Positions 21,422 through 33,566 of a DNA stretch of 64,000 nt are shown piece by piece. A model generated the notes under the pieces. That model saw only the letters and a list, made by a program, of their open reading frames with translations, was not told the DNA's origin and ran no database searches. A program made the position numbers and the translations under genes. The stretch spans positions 4,568,032-4,632,031 of the forward strand of contig NC_089425.1 in NCBI RefSeq assembly GCF_013426205.1, read 5' to 3'. Within the stretch, counting starts at the first letter, position 1, and the number at the start of each line of letters is the position of its first letter. The DNA is from Metarhizium brunneum. Its lineage: Eukaryota; Ascomycota; Sordariomycetes; Hypocreales; Clavicipitaceae.

Positions 21422-23221
21422 TTACGTGACATGACTGGTTGGTAGTTTTGACTGACCCAAGACTTCCTTCTTTAGGTTGTTTGGAATATCTCGCAGTGTG
21501 GGGATGATGTTATGAAGGAGTTGTTCTTTTCCATTGAGCTCCTTGCAAATAATCTCCCACAGTTTGCGAGGCTGCTCAAAATCCTTGTCAGTGAGCGAGG
21601 TAGCAAAGCACGTCACATTCCCCGTCCACATTTCATGAACTGGCAGCTGAATTCTGTTGCTCTGAGACACGGGGCGAAGCTCTGAGTAGACGTAATCGGG
21701 ATCACCTCCGTAATTTCCATTCATGGTTCCGGGTCCATCTCGTATATATGGAGCGTAGACCTTGTTCACTGGCCGGTTCGGCGGAAGTTGAAAGTAGTTT
21801 GGTCCTACGCGATAGCGGTGCGCGTCCGGGTAGCTAAACATTCTTGCTTGCAGAACTGAATCGACATGTCAATTCGATATGCCACTTCCGGGTAAGAGTT
21901 TTGCTGCAAGTACTGACCTGGATCCGCGGAAGGTCCGATACCGGGCACCATGTTTGATGGCGAGAAACAGGCCTGCTCAATGTCTTGAAAGTAATTGTTC
22001 GGCTGCATGTACTCGTTAGTGCACGGCTACAATGTACCATGGACATCATTCAACACACATTCTTGTTGAGGGTCAAACGACCGACACGACGCAGTGGGTA
22101 ACTTTCATAAGGCCAGGTATAGGTGCAATCAAAGATGTCAATCGGTGCCGACTTCACCTCGTCGGGCTTGATAACCTGCACGTATACCGTCCAGGTCGGG
22201 AAATTTCCACCCTCGATGGCATTAAAAAGATCTTTGACGTGATAATCAGGCTCTGATCCTGCCAGCCGGGCTGCGGTGTCTGCATCCATGGTCCTGATGC
22301 CGTCGTCGGGTTTGAAATGCCACTTGACGTAGACATAGCTTCCATCCTAGCACTTATCAGTCGTTGCGATAAATGATGCCATATTCACGGTAGCTCACAG
22401 CTTTGTTTAGCGTGTAGGTGTGGACACTGAAACCATTGATGTTTCTCAGCGAAGACGGAATACCGCGCTGCCCAAATAGGTGCATGAGAGCGTGGATTCC
22501 CTCGGGGTTATTCTTATGAAAATCCCAAAACATGGTGTTATCCGGCACATTTGTCTGAGGATGTCTCTTGTGGCTCCGATTCATGGAGGGGAATTTAATG
22601 GGATCCCGGATGAAGAAGACGGGCAGATCGTTGAATACAAAGTCTTGCACGCCCTCCTCGGTATAAAACTTTGTGGCCCAGCCCCGAACATCGCGAACGG
22701 TGTCACTAGATCCTTTTTCTCCACCAACGGTCGAGATGCGGGTCAAGATTGGCGTCTTCTTGCCAACTCCAGTGAGGAACTTGGCATCGGTCAAATCAGA
22801 TACATCCTCGAGAACTTCGAATTCGCCAAAGGCGCCGGCGGCTTTTGCATGAACACTCCTATTCCAATCATGAGTCCGAGAGATTCTGGCATGTTTGACG
22901 TGGTGGAGAGGTCCCCTTACCGTTCTGGAATGCGCTCCCGTGCAAAATGAGCAAGGACTTCAATGGTTTGGGTATCAGCCAAGGTGACTAGGCCGCCATT
23001 GCTGTTACCGTAGCGAATCTGGTGGACAGACCCCGGGTTTGGGCTCGGTTGACCTGTGATGATTGGTGTCAGTCTTGCATCCCAGCAAGCTTGCAGGAGA
23101 GGCAATGAGCCCAATGGATGGCTTACCATTAGCCAGTGTGCATACAGGATTAAAGGCAGACTATAGTTTGTTAGCGAATAGTTCACTTCACCAGATGGCC
23201 TCGAGGGTGTGAGCTGACCAT
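21422..23221 (-). CDS. Monofunctional haem catalase (small-subunit type)
   Basis: Disproportionates H2O2 to water and O2. The protein has 478 aa in seven exons: 23221-23219, 23160-23127, 23053-22921, 22858-22399, 22346-22059, 22002-21918 and 21855-21422 (1437 nt). The first exon is just the ATG; its intron has a perfect CGCTAAC branch site, and joining gives [15 protein letters not shown]. Catalytic His lies in [14 protein letters not shown] and the distal Asn in [14 protein letters not shown]. The proximal haem-ligand Tyr lies in [17 protein letters not shown]. No signal peptide or SKL-type C-terminus is visible (it ends SHVT), so I expect a cytosolic or piggy-backed peroxisomal enzyme. It is transcribed away from sulfite oxidase, sharing the 23222-23797 intergenic DNA, which suggests co-regulation. 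The 3-nt coding exon is the only part I would recheck. Confidence 0.93.
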
Positions 23222-23797
23222 GATGACTGTGGATATACACAATATCTCTGCAGAGAGAATCAAGAAGAGATGGGAGCCTCATAATGTTGCTTTTATATCC
23301 ATCAAAACCGGGAAGCTGTCAATGCGTGCCTAGCCCCAATGCAGCAGAGCCGTGGTGGTCATGATGTCCAGTTAAAACCTTAACGATGGTAGTGCCCACC
23401 CTCCCGATACATCCGACCAGCCCTTTTGTGAAGCCAGATGCATTAGTCTGTAAGGATAGCAGGTTTTCCAATAGCTTCGCGGGACAAGACGGCAGTCAAA
23501 CGGACCGGCGACTTGACCAACGTGGCGCCGGTTTATCACGCCACCATGATGCGGGGCAAAAGCATATCACAAATTCATCGTCGCCCATTGGGCCGATTGT
23601 CCTTCCGCTTTGAGCGTCTTGCATGACGACTTCATCATGGCAAAAGCAACGTGAAAATGGGGAGAGCGAAAACAGGTTTAGCACGGGGTCTCGGCCGCCA
23701 TGGTGTGTGAATCAGGTATAAGTGCTTCTCCATCGGCTTTCCCCTCCGCGGCTCAGATGTTGACAAGCTTGAACGCATCAAACACTCGTCTGTTGCA
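23222..23797. promoter_or_regulatory. Shared divergent promoter of catalase and sulfite oxidase
   Basis: 576 bp between two start codons facing away from each other. It contains a TATAAAAG-like box on the catalase side (about 23290) and GGTATAAGTG on the sulfite oxidase side (about 23715). I see no intervening gene. The arrangement would permit joint control; that is inference. Confidence 0.55.
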
Positions 23798-25588
23798 ATG
23801 CCTCCCCAGCCCAAGAAAGCTGCTCCCGCCAAAATGAAGACGACGAATCGCCCCGACGAGTGGAAGATTGAGCAGGGGCTGTCGGGCGCTGTGCTCCCGC
23901 CCCTGGATATGACCAAGCCGCAGACCAAGGCTCTTCCCATCCAGACCTTTGGCCCACTGACCAAAGATGAGAAGGCTATCAAGGCTGTGGGAGACCCAAA
24001 CAAGCTGTTTTCCATGGAGAGAAAGGGCTGGACGGGGTACGTGTGACCTTGGTCAAGACTGGACGTGTGCCTGTGGCCGTCCTCGCTGATCGTGTGACTT
24101 GTGCAAAGCTTTGTCGAGTGGGAGAAGTATCCCGAGAAAAAGGCCGCCGCCCATACCATCCTGACGTCCCAGACATTCCCACCGAATCCAGAGTTCCAGC
24201 TCGGTCCCATCCCTGGCACGAACCCCGTTCTTCCTGGCACGCACTGGAAAATGTGGCATCACGCCGTCGGCGGTGAGCTGACCAAGATTCCCGACGACTC
24301 CTGGGCCACCGTCCTCAAGGAGAAGCACCCCGACATGCTGCATCTTCTTCAATTTCCATACAACGGGGAGCCCCCCAAGCGCCTCGTCACCGCCAAAGAA
24401 ATCACCCCCAATTCACTTCACTTTGTGAGAAACCACGGCGGTATTCCATTGATCGACAAGGACCACTACAGCTTCCTACTCGACGGCCTCGTTGCCAAGC
24501 CCAAGGAGTTCACTCTGGACGACCTCATGGACGAGAACAGATTTCCGCGAATGGAAAAGGCCATTACCATTCAGTGCTCGGGTACGCGTCGTATTGAGCA
24601 GATTCTCAAGTATCCCGGCCAGGGCGACGAGGTTCCGCAGGCGCCTTGGGCAGAGGGCGCCATTGGCACCGCCAGATACGTCGGCATCAGTCTGAAAAAG
24701 GTCATCAAGGAGTGCGGGGGCTTGATTGACGGGGCCAAGCACTTGGAGTTTTACGGCGCCGATACCTACTTCAAGGATGACAAGACGATGAATTATCTCG
24801 TCAGTGTTCCGTGGTCCAAGGTCAAGGCCAACGAGGTGATGCTTGCATGGGAAATGAATGGAGAGGTCCTTCCCGCCATCCACGGATACCCCCTTCGTAT
24901 TGTGGTCTTTGGCTACATCGGGGCCAGAAGCGTCAAGTGGCTTTATCGCATCAAGGCCATCAAGGAGCCCTCGCGGGCACCAGTCCAGAGCCAGGAGTAC
25001 CTCTACTTCCCACAGCAGGTAGGAAAGCACAACCTCAGGATGACTGATGGAATCCAGATCCAGGAAATGCCGGTAAGCTCTGCCATCATGTCCCCATGGA
25101 CCAAGCAAGTGTGTATCCACAACGGCAAGATTCGCTGCAAGGGCTGGGCCTACTCTGGTGGTGGCCGGTGGCCGGAGCGCGTTGAACTGTCCAACGACGG
25201 CGGCTTCAACTGGTATACCGTTCCCCTCGGGAACCTTTCCAAGAAGCGGAAGTGGACGTGGCGCACCTGGGAGTTTGACCTCCCATGCGACGTCGAGGGC
25301 TGGGTCGAGATTGTCTGCCGCTGTTGGGACAACGCGCTCAACACGCAACCGCCTCACGTCCGTACAGCCTGGAACTGGGGCTTACACGTCACCAGCTCCT
25401 GCCATCGCATTTCTGTGTACAGTGTCAACAAGTCTAGGCCGCTCACCAAGGCTCGGCTTGATGAGTTTGAGCAGAAAGGCATTCCGTTTGCCCCCCTGAC
25501 GGTGCCTCTCGCATTCCCGTCTCAAACGTGGGAGGATTATGAAAAGTTCTGGCAAAACAATGACCCTCGTGACGCTGAAGATGACTGA
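23798..25588 (+). CDS. Sulfite oxidase (molybdopterin oxidoreductase family)
   Basis: A molybdenum-cofactor enzyme oxidising sulfite to sulfate. It has 572 aa in two exons, 23798-24036 and 24109-25588 (1719 nt); the 72-nt intron has a GTACGT donor and an AAAG acceptor. The molybdopterin domain (about residues 190-400) includes the Mo-ligand cysteine in ITIQCSGTRR and the GYPLRIVV plus GARSVKWL signatures near its end. The C-terminal dimerisation domain follows, with KGWAYSGGGRWPERVELSNDGG. There is no haem b5 domain and no FAD domain, so it is not nitrate reductase. It resembles the plant-type, haem-free enzyme that uses O2 and produces H2O2. The N-terminal extension of about 100 residues (PPQPKKAAPAK and beyond) is longer than usual and is not an obvious mitochondrial presequence. 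The neighbouring divergent catalase could remove the H2O2 formed. Confidence 0.92.
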
Positions 25589-28374
25589 GTAATGGGAGTC
25601 TCAGGTGTTGCAGTGAGACTCTGCTGGATGGTGTGTCAAAAACTCAAGATGAAGAATGAACCTCGAGTGATTTGCAGTTCTGTAGCTAGTTCAAGTTATT
25701 GCAAGACTTTATATGCTGTCTCGGGCCGCCTTGTACTTGATTGCTTGCTTCATTTTACCAATACTGCTGCAGTATGCGTCTAAGCTTCTACCATTACGAA
25801 TATCTCTTGTCCCACATCTCAAATAAGAGCCATCTCTTCACTTTGTTTTCCGTTCAGGTGCTGGCAGAATACACCATGGTATCTGTATCTACCATGACCA
25901 AGATTTCACAGCCGGATATCACCTTCATCTCATGGCCTATGAGAAAGGAGTCAATATGCTAGGCGTAGCCAATACGGCTTTTGTTTGAGTAATGCTTGCT
26001 GTAATTCCTGTAGCTCAAACATCCCATAATAAACTATTGATGGGGAATTTTGTACAGCTATCAGACCTATTCATGGCACAAGTCGGCGTCAGACCTCACA
26101 GCCAACCATGCAGGCTATGGAAAATTCATATGCATCGATTAGAAATTTGTTAATTGTGGAATTCTTACTCGAAAGGCGCCGAGAAGTGGCTCAGCCTGAT
26201 AGTCAGCACGTTTTCAGCCAAGGTAGTTATTATTCTAGCGAGGGTTCTGATTCCCCCAAGCATATTAGCTGAGATGGAACGTTTAAAGTAACAGATGCCA
26301 CCGTATTGTCTGCCCAAGTACATATAGACACGCTTGCAAGTATTTGTAACCAGACTTCGGCACATCAGGCTTGAGTTGATCACTCCATGTCCCTTCTGAT
26401 GCCGTAGCCGAGACCTGCCATCTAGGGTTACATCAATGCGCCTAAGCAGGTAGTGACGCATGGAATATATCATGCCAACGGGTAAACTTTTTTTTTTCTT
26501 CTGAGGCCTAACAGCTCTGTGGCTCGCATGTCGATGTCAATGAAGCATGCAATTCATCGGTCTTGAGTTCATGAAACGACGCATCTGATGTCGCATTGCA
26601 TCTCTCCTTTTTTGTAAGATATTAGCAAGGAAGGAATTAAAAGGGAAATTGGTCTTATAAGACCAGATTCTAAATTACTCCGTATATTGCTCAATTAACA
26701 TGGGTTGCTAATACTAGAAAACCGTCATGTCGCAGGCCTACCCTGTACCTCGCAGCGCAGCTACATGCAGACACTAGCGACGTGTATTCTCCACGATTTC
26801 TCGACATGAGAGCATCTCGTTGGCTGCCTCGTCTTGAGGCTGTTTCTGAAATCTGGGACACGGGCATGTGTTTCCACTGCGGGCAAATGAGCGAGTTACC
26901 CCGAGCTTGGCCAGGGCATGGACAGCGTAGTTCATTGGACGGAATGGTTCCCCGTGTCATTTTCATGGTTGTGTCGAGTTTGCGTCGGGAGCAAGCGGAC
27001 CAGGGTGGTAATCCGTAATCTGGAATCCGTGATCCTCCAAGCGATCAAATCAATGGGCTCAAAACGCCACAGCAGGCTAATTTGGACCAGGCCAGCCATG
27101 CCAGTAGGCGTCTCCGGTTGGCTGGGCCCTGGTTCTCGGGTGGAGTTTCAGGAGTGAAGCGTCGAAATGATGTCGTCTCGTCGTGACGGCCTGCCCCTTC
27201 GATCTGCAGACCAGTTTCTCAGCCGCACAATCGATTCCTGCTGTTGCTGGCTTCGGGCTGGTGAGACACCGAGGGCGAGCCAGGAAGTGGCACGCGCCTC
27301 AGACATGGACCTTGGAATGATGCTCAGCATTGAGCACCGCATTCTTCTAGAATGTGTTGAGATCTGGATCCGGATCCGGATCCGACCAGGCTCCGGGCTT
27401 GACAAATTCAATCGCCTGCCGTGTTTTGGACAACAACGCCGCCCAGGTCGAGAAAAAGAAACGAGAGGCGCACGTTCCGGACACGCATCCATGGTGAGTT
27501 GCGTGCGTGTGCACCATCACCATCGTCTTGCATTTGTCAACGCGTCATCCCAGCGCCATGGCGAGCACGCAGCCCTGGACGCAAGGGCGCGCAATTTTGC
27601 TTGCAAGCCCGTACGCTATCGGTCTCGTTGCCTGACCTTGGTATGCCACGTTGCTCGGCTGTGTGTCTTGAACCCGGCCTTAAGAGTAAACCCCGGCGTT
27701 GGTGAAGTCTGGTGCAAAGTTTCGGACTCGGCATCCTGGCCGCGAGTTTCACTGATTCAGCCCAAGTCCAAACTCCGCCGTCGCAAAGGTAATGACGGGC
27801 GGAACTCCGCCAGGTGCGGACATCAGGGACAGGCTCGAGACGAGCGCTATGAAGGCGATGTCGCACACAGGAGCCCAGCTCTGAACAAGTTTGGGCCTCA
27901 CTGAAAGGGCTCTGAGAACCCAGAGACTCCATCTCATGGCGCCAGAAGCATAAAAGAGTTATCCAGGCGCTTATAGCTCGGTCTTGTTTGAACCCCGCGA
28001 GTCCGAAATGGCACCTGGGGGCTCCGCAACCACCTTAGTTTGCCTTGATGTAGCTCCAGGATCCCTGTGCGCCTGAGTAGTCCGAGTTTCGCCTGGTGGG
28101 TAACGCCGTTGCAAAAAAAAAAAAAGAAGATTCGGTCTGGTGTAAAAAGTAAGAGTGCCCGTTGTACTTAACCGTCATGCAGGCGCCCAGGTGTCATCGT
28201 GAGCCGTGTCCCGGCTCTCGTACTTCTCGACAAAGTCAGCCTGTTTTTTTCACGAGGCGAAAGACCTGGACAACTCACCCAAACCACAGCGACAAGTGCT
28301 CTTCCCCAGAAGCATAGAACTGGGAACAGGCACTTTATTTATCTTCACTCCGGCCTCCACGGAACACCGCCACG
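25589..28374. other. 2.8-kb intergenic region, no gene recognised
   Basis: This is the 3' flank of sulfite oxidase and a long upstream region of the MFS gene. A 245-codon frame at 27167-27904 overlaps long frames on the other strand and has no motif. A small GGATCC-type hexamer repeat (three units) lies at about 27365-27385, and an A-run (13 A) at about 28112. Confidence 0.45.
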
Positions 28375-30200
28375 ATGGTCTCGTCGGAAAGCTCCACAGA
28401 CGTCACCTCCGTGTATTCCGGGCGGACGGGGAACAAGGAACCCGAACCCGGATATCCAACAAATAATGTCCCGTCTGAACAAGCCGAGAAGCAAACCGCC
28501 TTGGCAAACGTGGGGGAGGATGGCGTCGCCGCGACCAAGGAAGCCGCCGATGCTGGCTCGACGTCGGAAGCCAAGCCTGTGGAAGCGCAGGAAGATGAAT
28601 CCGAGTATCCCGCGAGATGGAGATTGGGTCTAATTACTATCGCTCTCTGCCTGTCCGTGTTTTGCATGGCATTGGTATGTTGCTTCACGCCATGCTCTTA
28701 TTGAGGGGGCCGTCTTGTCTAAGTTTCTTGTTGTAGGACAACACCATTATTGCCACCGCGATCCCTCGAATCACCGATCAGTTCCACGCCATCGAAGACG
28801 TCGGCTGGTATGGCTCGGCCTACCTTCTCACGACGTGCGCCGTCCAGCTCATCTTTGGTAAACTATACACCTTTTACTCGGTCAAATGGGTCTATCTCTT
28901 TGCCATCTTCCTCTTCGAACTCGGCTCCCTCGTCTGCGGCGCCACGCCCAACTCCGTGGGCCTCATTCTCGGCCGAGCCATTGCCGGGCTGGGCGCCGCC
29001 GGTGTCTTCTCCGGCGCCTTGCTGATCATCAACCGATCTGTACCCTTGCGCCAGCGTCCCATGTACATGGGCATCATTGGCTCCATGTACGGCATTGCCT
29101 CTGTTGCTGGGCCTCTTATGGGCGGCGCCTTTACCGACCACGTCACATGGCGATGGTGCTTTTATATCAACTTGCCCTTTGGAGGCGTCACCGTGGCCTT
29201 CATCATCGCCTTCTTGCGCCTTCCCAAGCCCAGGGTGGCCAAGACGAAGCTGAGCTTCAAGGAGCAGCTGATGTCCTTTGACCTGCTCGGGACCGTCTTG
29301 TTCATTCCCGGCATCGTGTCTCTGCTCCTTGCTCTGCAGTGGGGTGGTACCAAGTATCCCTGGAAGGACGGCCGCATCATCGCCTTGTTTGTTGTCTTTG
29401 GCGTTCTCATCGCGGGCTTCCTGGCGGTTCAAGTCTGGTTAAAGGAAAAGGCTACTGTGCCCCCCCGCGTCTTCTTGAACCGCACCGTCTGGTCCTGCGC
29501 TGTATTTGGTGCTTGCCTGGGTGCTGCCTTTTTCGTCATGGTCTACTACTTGCCCATCTGGTTCCAAGCTGTCCAGGGCACCACCGCCATCGACTCCGGC
29601 ATCAAGAATCTGCCCATGATTCTGTCTCTGGTCATCTTCTCCCTGGTTTCCGGCGGCCTCGTCACCACCCTCGGCTACTACGCCCCGTTTATGATTGCCT
29701 CGACCATTCTCATGTCTGTCGGTGCCGGTATGCTCTCTACCTTTGACGTCAACACCGGCCCTGCCCACTGGATCGGCTACCAGATCCTCTTTGGTATCGG
29801 CGTCGGTCTCGGCATGCAGCAGACCATGGTTGCTATCCAGGCCTCCCTCGACGGCGCCGACGTGGCCATTGGAACCGCCATCATCATCTTCTCGCAGACT
29901 CTCGGCGGCGCCCTGTTCATCTGTGTTGCTCAAAACGTTTTCCAGAATAAACTTGTTTCCAACGTGGCCGATGCACACATCCAGGGCCTTGATCCAGCAA
30001 GCGTCGTTTCCGTTGGTGCCACCCAGATTCAGAATATGATTCCCAAAGAATTTTTGCCCGTTGTTCTCGAGGCCTACAACGGCGCCGTCACCAACACCTT
30101 TTACGTCTCCGCCGCCATGGCTGCTTTGTCCATTATTGGATCCGCCTCTGTGCCGTGGAACTCTGTCAAGGGCAAGAAAATTGAGATGGCTGCTGCCTGA
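28375..30200 (+). CDS. MFS drug/toxin exporter, 14-TMS DHA2 type
   Basis: A plasma-membrane proton antiporter of 587 aa in two exons, 28375-28674 and 28737-30200 (1764 nt). The 62-nt intron (GTATGT donor, TTGTAG acceptor) falls between FCMAL and [13 protein letters not shown], the TM1 signature of this family. The N-terminal 85 or so residues are acidic and cytosolic. Motif D1 ([10 protein letters not shown]), a motif A-like loop ([12 protein letters not shown]) and motif C ([14 protein letters not shown] then [10 protein letters not shown]) are all present. About 14 hydrophobic segments follow from residue 88 to the end. Fungal relatives export toxins, antifungals or metabolites; the substrate here is unknown. 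It is convergent with the multicopper oxidase, with 306 bp between the stops. Confidence 0.93.
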
Positions 30201-30506
30201 GCGCAGAAGTTATCCTGTGTATAATAGATGACTAGACACGGATCGGCGTTTACGGTGTATCGTTTCTTCTTATTTTAGATGCTTCTTGGCTGCAGGCGGG
30301 GTGTTCCACTCCATTGGATGATCAAGACAGAGTAAGAATCATATAGGCTCCTCTCTAATAGAGCATGAATACTTCTAGACTATATTCCTTGCTTCATGTT
30401 GCAAGTAATGTGCATATACATGCTAACATTTCTCCCTCCCAAGCTTCTCATGGAGCGTCCACAACAGCCTCTTTATATAAGCCCTCTTCAAAATCTCGTG
30501 ACAACA

Positions 30507-32450
30507 TTAAGAATGATGGAGATAATGGGACGGAACATCTGGCCAGGCATCCACGCCGTCAAGGATAACCATCATCATACCCCCCATCATGTGGTTTTGA
30601 ATATGGCAATGTAGTAGCCACGCCCCGGGATTGGTCACATGGTACCGTACAACCACCCAATTCACGGCAGCTCTGGTTGGCATGGAGGTGAATGTATCCC
30701 GTTTCGGCGGATTCACAAGGTTGAATTGATCTGGCATCTCTCTCATGGCCCCCTCCACCGACGTCCATCGGAATGGGCCCGTTCCTGAACCAATCTGGTA
30801 CATTTTGACGCCGTGTTTGTGAATGGGATGCGGTGGCATGGGGAATTCCGAGGCAAACAAGACAAGATCCACCCACGTATCGTTTTTCGTCGTGAGCATG
30901 GCATTTTTAAAATGTGTCGCGTTTGGGCTGAAGAGAATCGGCTCAAGTGTCGTGTCCACCACCATAGGCTTGAGACCCGTCGTGTTCAATGCCCAGAGAT
31001 ACGACAACCCGTCCAACTTCATATGGAGCACATAGAGTGCGTCTGCCGTTTGGGCAACGGGATCGGCGGGGTATGGATAGGCAATCGTCTGGTTGAATGC
31101 CACAACTCCAGGAAATGCCGGGTTGCCAACGAGATCAATGTACGGCTTTGGTTCTTGCGGGCTTGCAGCAACACCCGGCACGCGAAGAATTGCATTTCCG
31201 ATAATGGTCTGCGGTGCACTGTTGGCATGAAACCGGATCTGAAAGTCCCCCGGCCTGGTCGGCTTAACCAAAACAGAGTATCTCTGGCCATTCGACATGC
31301 CGAGTGCTTGGACTTTTTGTGGCTCAATATACGATCCATCCATGGCGTACACCCACATGTCGTGGTCGTCAATGGCGACCACGCCGCTGACAAAGTTGAT
31401 TGCGGCGACGACATCGAGGGCGAGCCATTCGTTTCGGCCAGGTAGATTCGCCCTGATAACTTCTGTGTGGCCATTCGTTTCTTCGCAGCCTTGATAAATG
31501 GTTGCCGGCATCGCACTTGCGTTGTATTTGGTGACATCGCCGGCAAAGGCAGCCAGGACAATAGGAGGCAGACAACTAAAGGTTCATCTATCAGCAAGAG
31601 TGTGAAACCTCGCGGCAGTCCCAATTGTAGTGTCGTCTTACCCTTTGTCGGTCAGCTTTTGGCCGGGTACCAAGGCCAGGTCAGCCTTTTGCGTAGGACT
31701 CAAGTGCGACATGAGTTCATCCTCTGGCAGGCACCGAACTCTTCCTTTTCCATTAAAGAGAATCGAGTCATAGCAAGTAATTTCGACGCCTGCTGCGGGT
31801 GTTATGTCCTCTTTCTCCCCCGAGGTGATGTGCATGTGGTCGTACACAATAAGTGCATGTACAGCCCGTTCGGCCCTTTCCATTCCCTCGATAGCACCTG
31901 GATCGTGGGATATCATATGGAATGGCTTCATGGTACCTGGCCTTGGGCGTATCAGGATGTGTCCATAGAGTCCGTCCTCAATCTGCCCCAGCGAGTGGGA
32001 ATGGTACCAGTAGCTTCCATACTGGGTGGCTCGGAAAGTATAGGTGAAGTTGCGCCCTGGAGCAATTGGACGCTGTGATACTCCCGGTACGCCGTCGGAC
32101 CACGGGGTCTTGTCCATTTCAATCCCTTTTGGAAATGCACGGTATTAATGCACTCAGAGCGTGGAATGGCTTCGGTTTGTGGGCACATACATACCGTGGA
32201 AGTGTACCGTTGTTCCAAAAGGCGACTTATTCCGTACGTTCACGACAACCCAATCGTCTTGCTCGACTTCAATGGCAGGTCCCGGGGATTTGCCATTGAT
32301 CAGAAACATTTGCTTCACCAGACCATCTGGGGCATATTTTTGCCAGGTCACCGTCATGTCAAACACCTTGGCCCTGTTCCAGCCTGTCAGGTTGGGCAAG
32401 GCCCAAGCCACCAAGGGCGAGGCAATCGATATGACTGGGAGTAAAAGCAT
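30507..32450 (-). CDS. Multicopper oxidase (laccase-like)
   Basis: A secreted copper oxidase of 602 aa in three exons, 32450-32195, 32125-31642 and 31575-30507 (1809 nt). The introns are 69 and 66 nt with GTATGT and GTAAGA donors. Residues 1-19 form a signal peptide (MLLLPVISIASPLVAWALP). All four copper motifs are present: VHFHG at the end of exon 1, YWYHSHSLGQ in exon 2, HPIHKHG, and LLHCHIQNHMMGGM near the C-terminus. The type-1 copper axial position is a methionine-rich GGMMM stretch, and the domain order is three cupredoxins. Ascomycete relatives include conidial-pigment laccases and ascorbate oxidase-like enzymes; the sequence does not decide between them. The ATG at 32450 is the first in frame. 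No polyketide synthase is nearby, so a pigment role is not supported by context. Confidence 0.92.
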
Positions 32451-33566
32451 CACGGGCCATTTCTAGCAGTCGCGAATGCTCGGTGTCTCTGCAGCGGGCG
32501 AGAGGATACCCTTTTGAATAAAGTCTTGGGGCGTATTCCCCCAGAGATCTCGACAAGAGGTGTTTTGCCCCCAAGAACCAACATTCCCATGCCGGGTGTG
32601 CTCTTTCTTCTTTTCATCGTCTTCGTTTTCAGGGGGGCGGAAATATAGCGAGACGGCTGTCAACAAAGTCATTGGTCCAATTCCATGCTTGCGTCACAAA
32701 AATGTGAGTCGTTCATTTCCCGCTTCAACTTTCAGCTTGGATGGTTGTACCAACTAAGCAGATTCGGGATTGAAAAGTCGAGCGACGGCCCTTTGGAAAA
32801 CAAACCCAAAAAAGACGGCCAATCATTTAACATGAAGAAAAGCGTACAATGGACGTTCATTCCGATTCGCGTCTGCCCGGTGCGCCACGTTCCATGCCCC
32901 AACTTGCATCGCGAGCATGAGCAGCCACTTGGTATGCGGTCAAGGGCAGCGCTGAATGAAACAATTGGAGCTCATTGTGCCAGCGCATACTTGGCCGAAT
33001 CCATGCGCATTGCCTCACAATACGTGATGCGGATGGTTTTGCTGTACGAGGAGCAGGTTTGGATGGAAGCGCACCACAGACAGGAATTCATGCCGAGGAA
33101 ACATCTGCAGCCAATTTGGTTACACGCCTCGAACACGACCCCGGGTGCTTCTTTTCTCATTGCAGACGGTATGCGGCGATGCCAGCTGAGTTCAATACTT
33201 TGAGACACCTACTCCAAGCGTAGAAATCTCCGAAAGGAATGGTCACACTGCACATGTGATGAGGCTACTTTTTTTTTTCTTTTGCCAGCCATGTGATGTG
33301 GTCAAGTGCGCTCGCGTGTTCCGTAACACTGGCCGGATTCACGAGCTTGGGTCAGAGGCTATTGCCCGGTATTTCGTGAGTGCATCATCAAGCAGGAATT
33401 GGAACACGGCAGAAGTCCTGTTTCTATTTTTATGCTACCAGACATGTCCTGCGCAATCATGGCAGCCCGCGTCATCGGCCGAAAAGGTCCCCCATGTACA
33501 TACATACGTCCATGTCCCCATCTGGCCGCGTCGTAGACTCGTCAACTTGGCCCATCGTTCCATGCT
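32451..33566. other. Intergenic, 1.1 kb
   Basis: Upstream DNA of the multicopper oxidase and 3' flank of the phosphatase. A 172-codon plus-strand frame with an ATG at 32685 has no motif and I do not call it. Confidence 0.4.

Noticed and set aside
27167..27904. 245-codon plus-strand open frame
   Set aside because: Arg/Cys/His-rich composition typical of a chance frame in GC-richer DNA, overlapped by long frames in other phases, no recognisable family.
32685..33203. 172-codon plus-strand open frame with an ATG
   Set aside because: No motif, no signal peptide or splice pattern; it lies in the upstream DNA of the multicopper oxidase and overlaps frames on the other strand.
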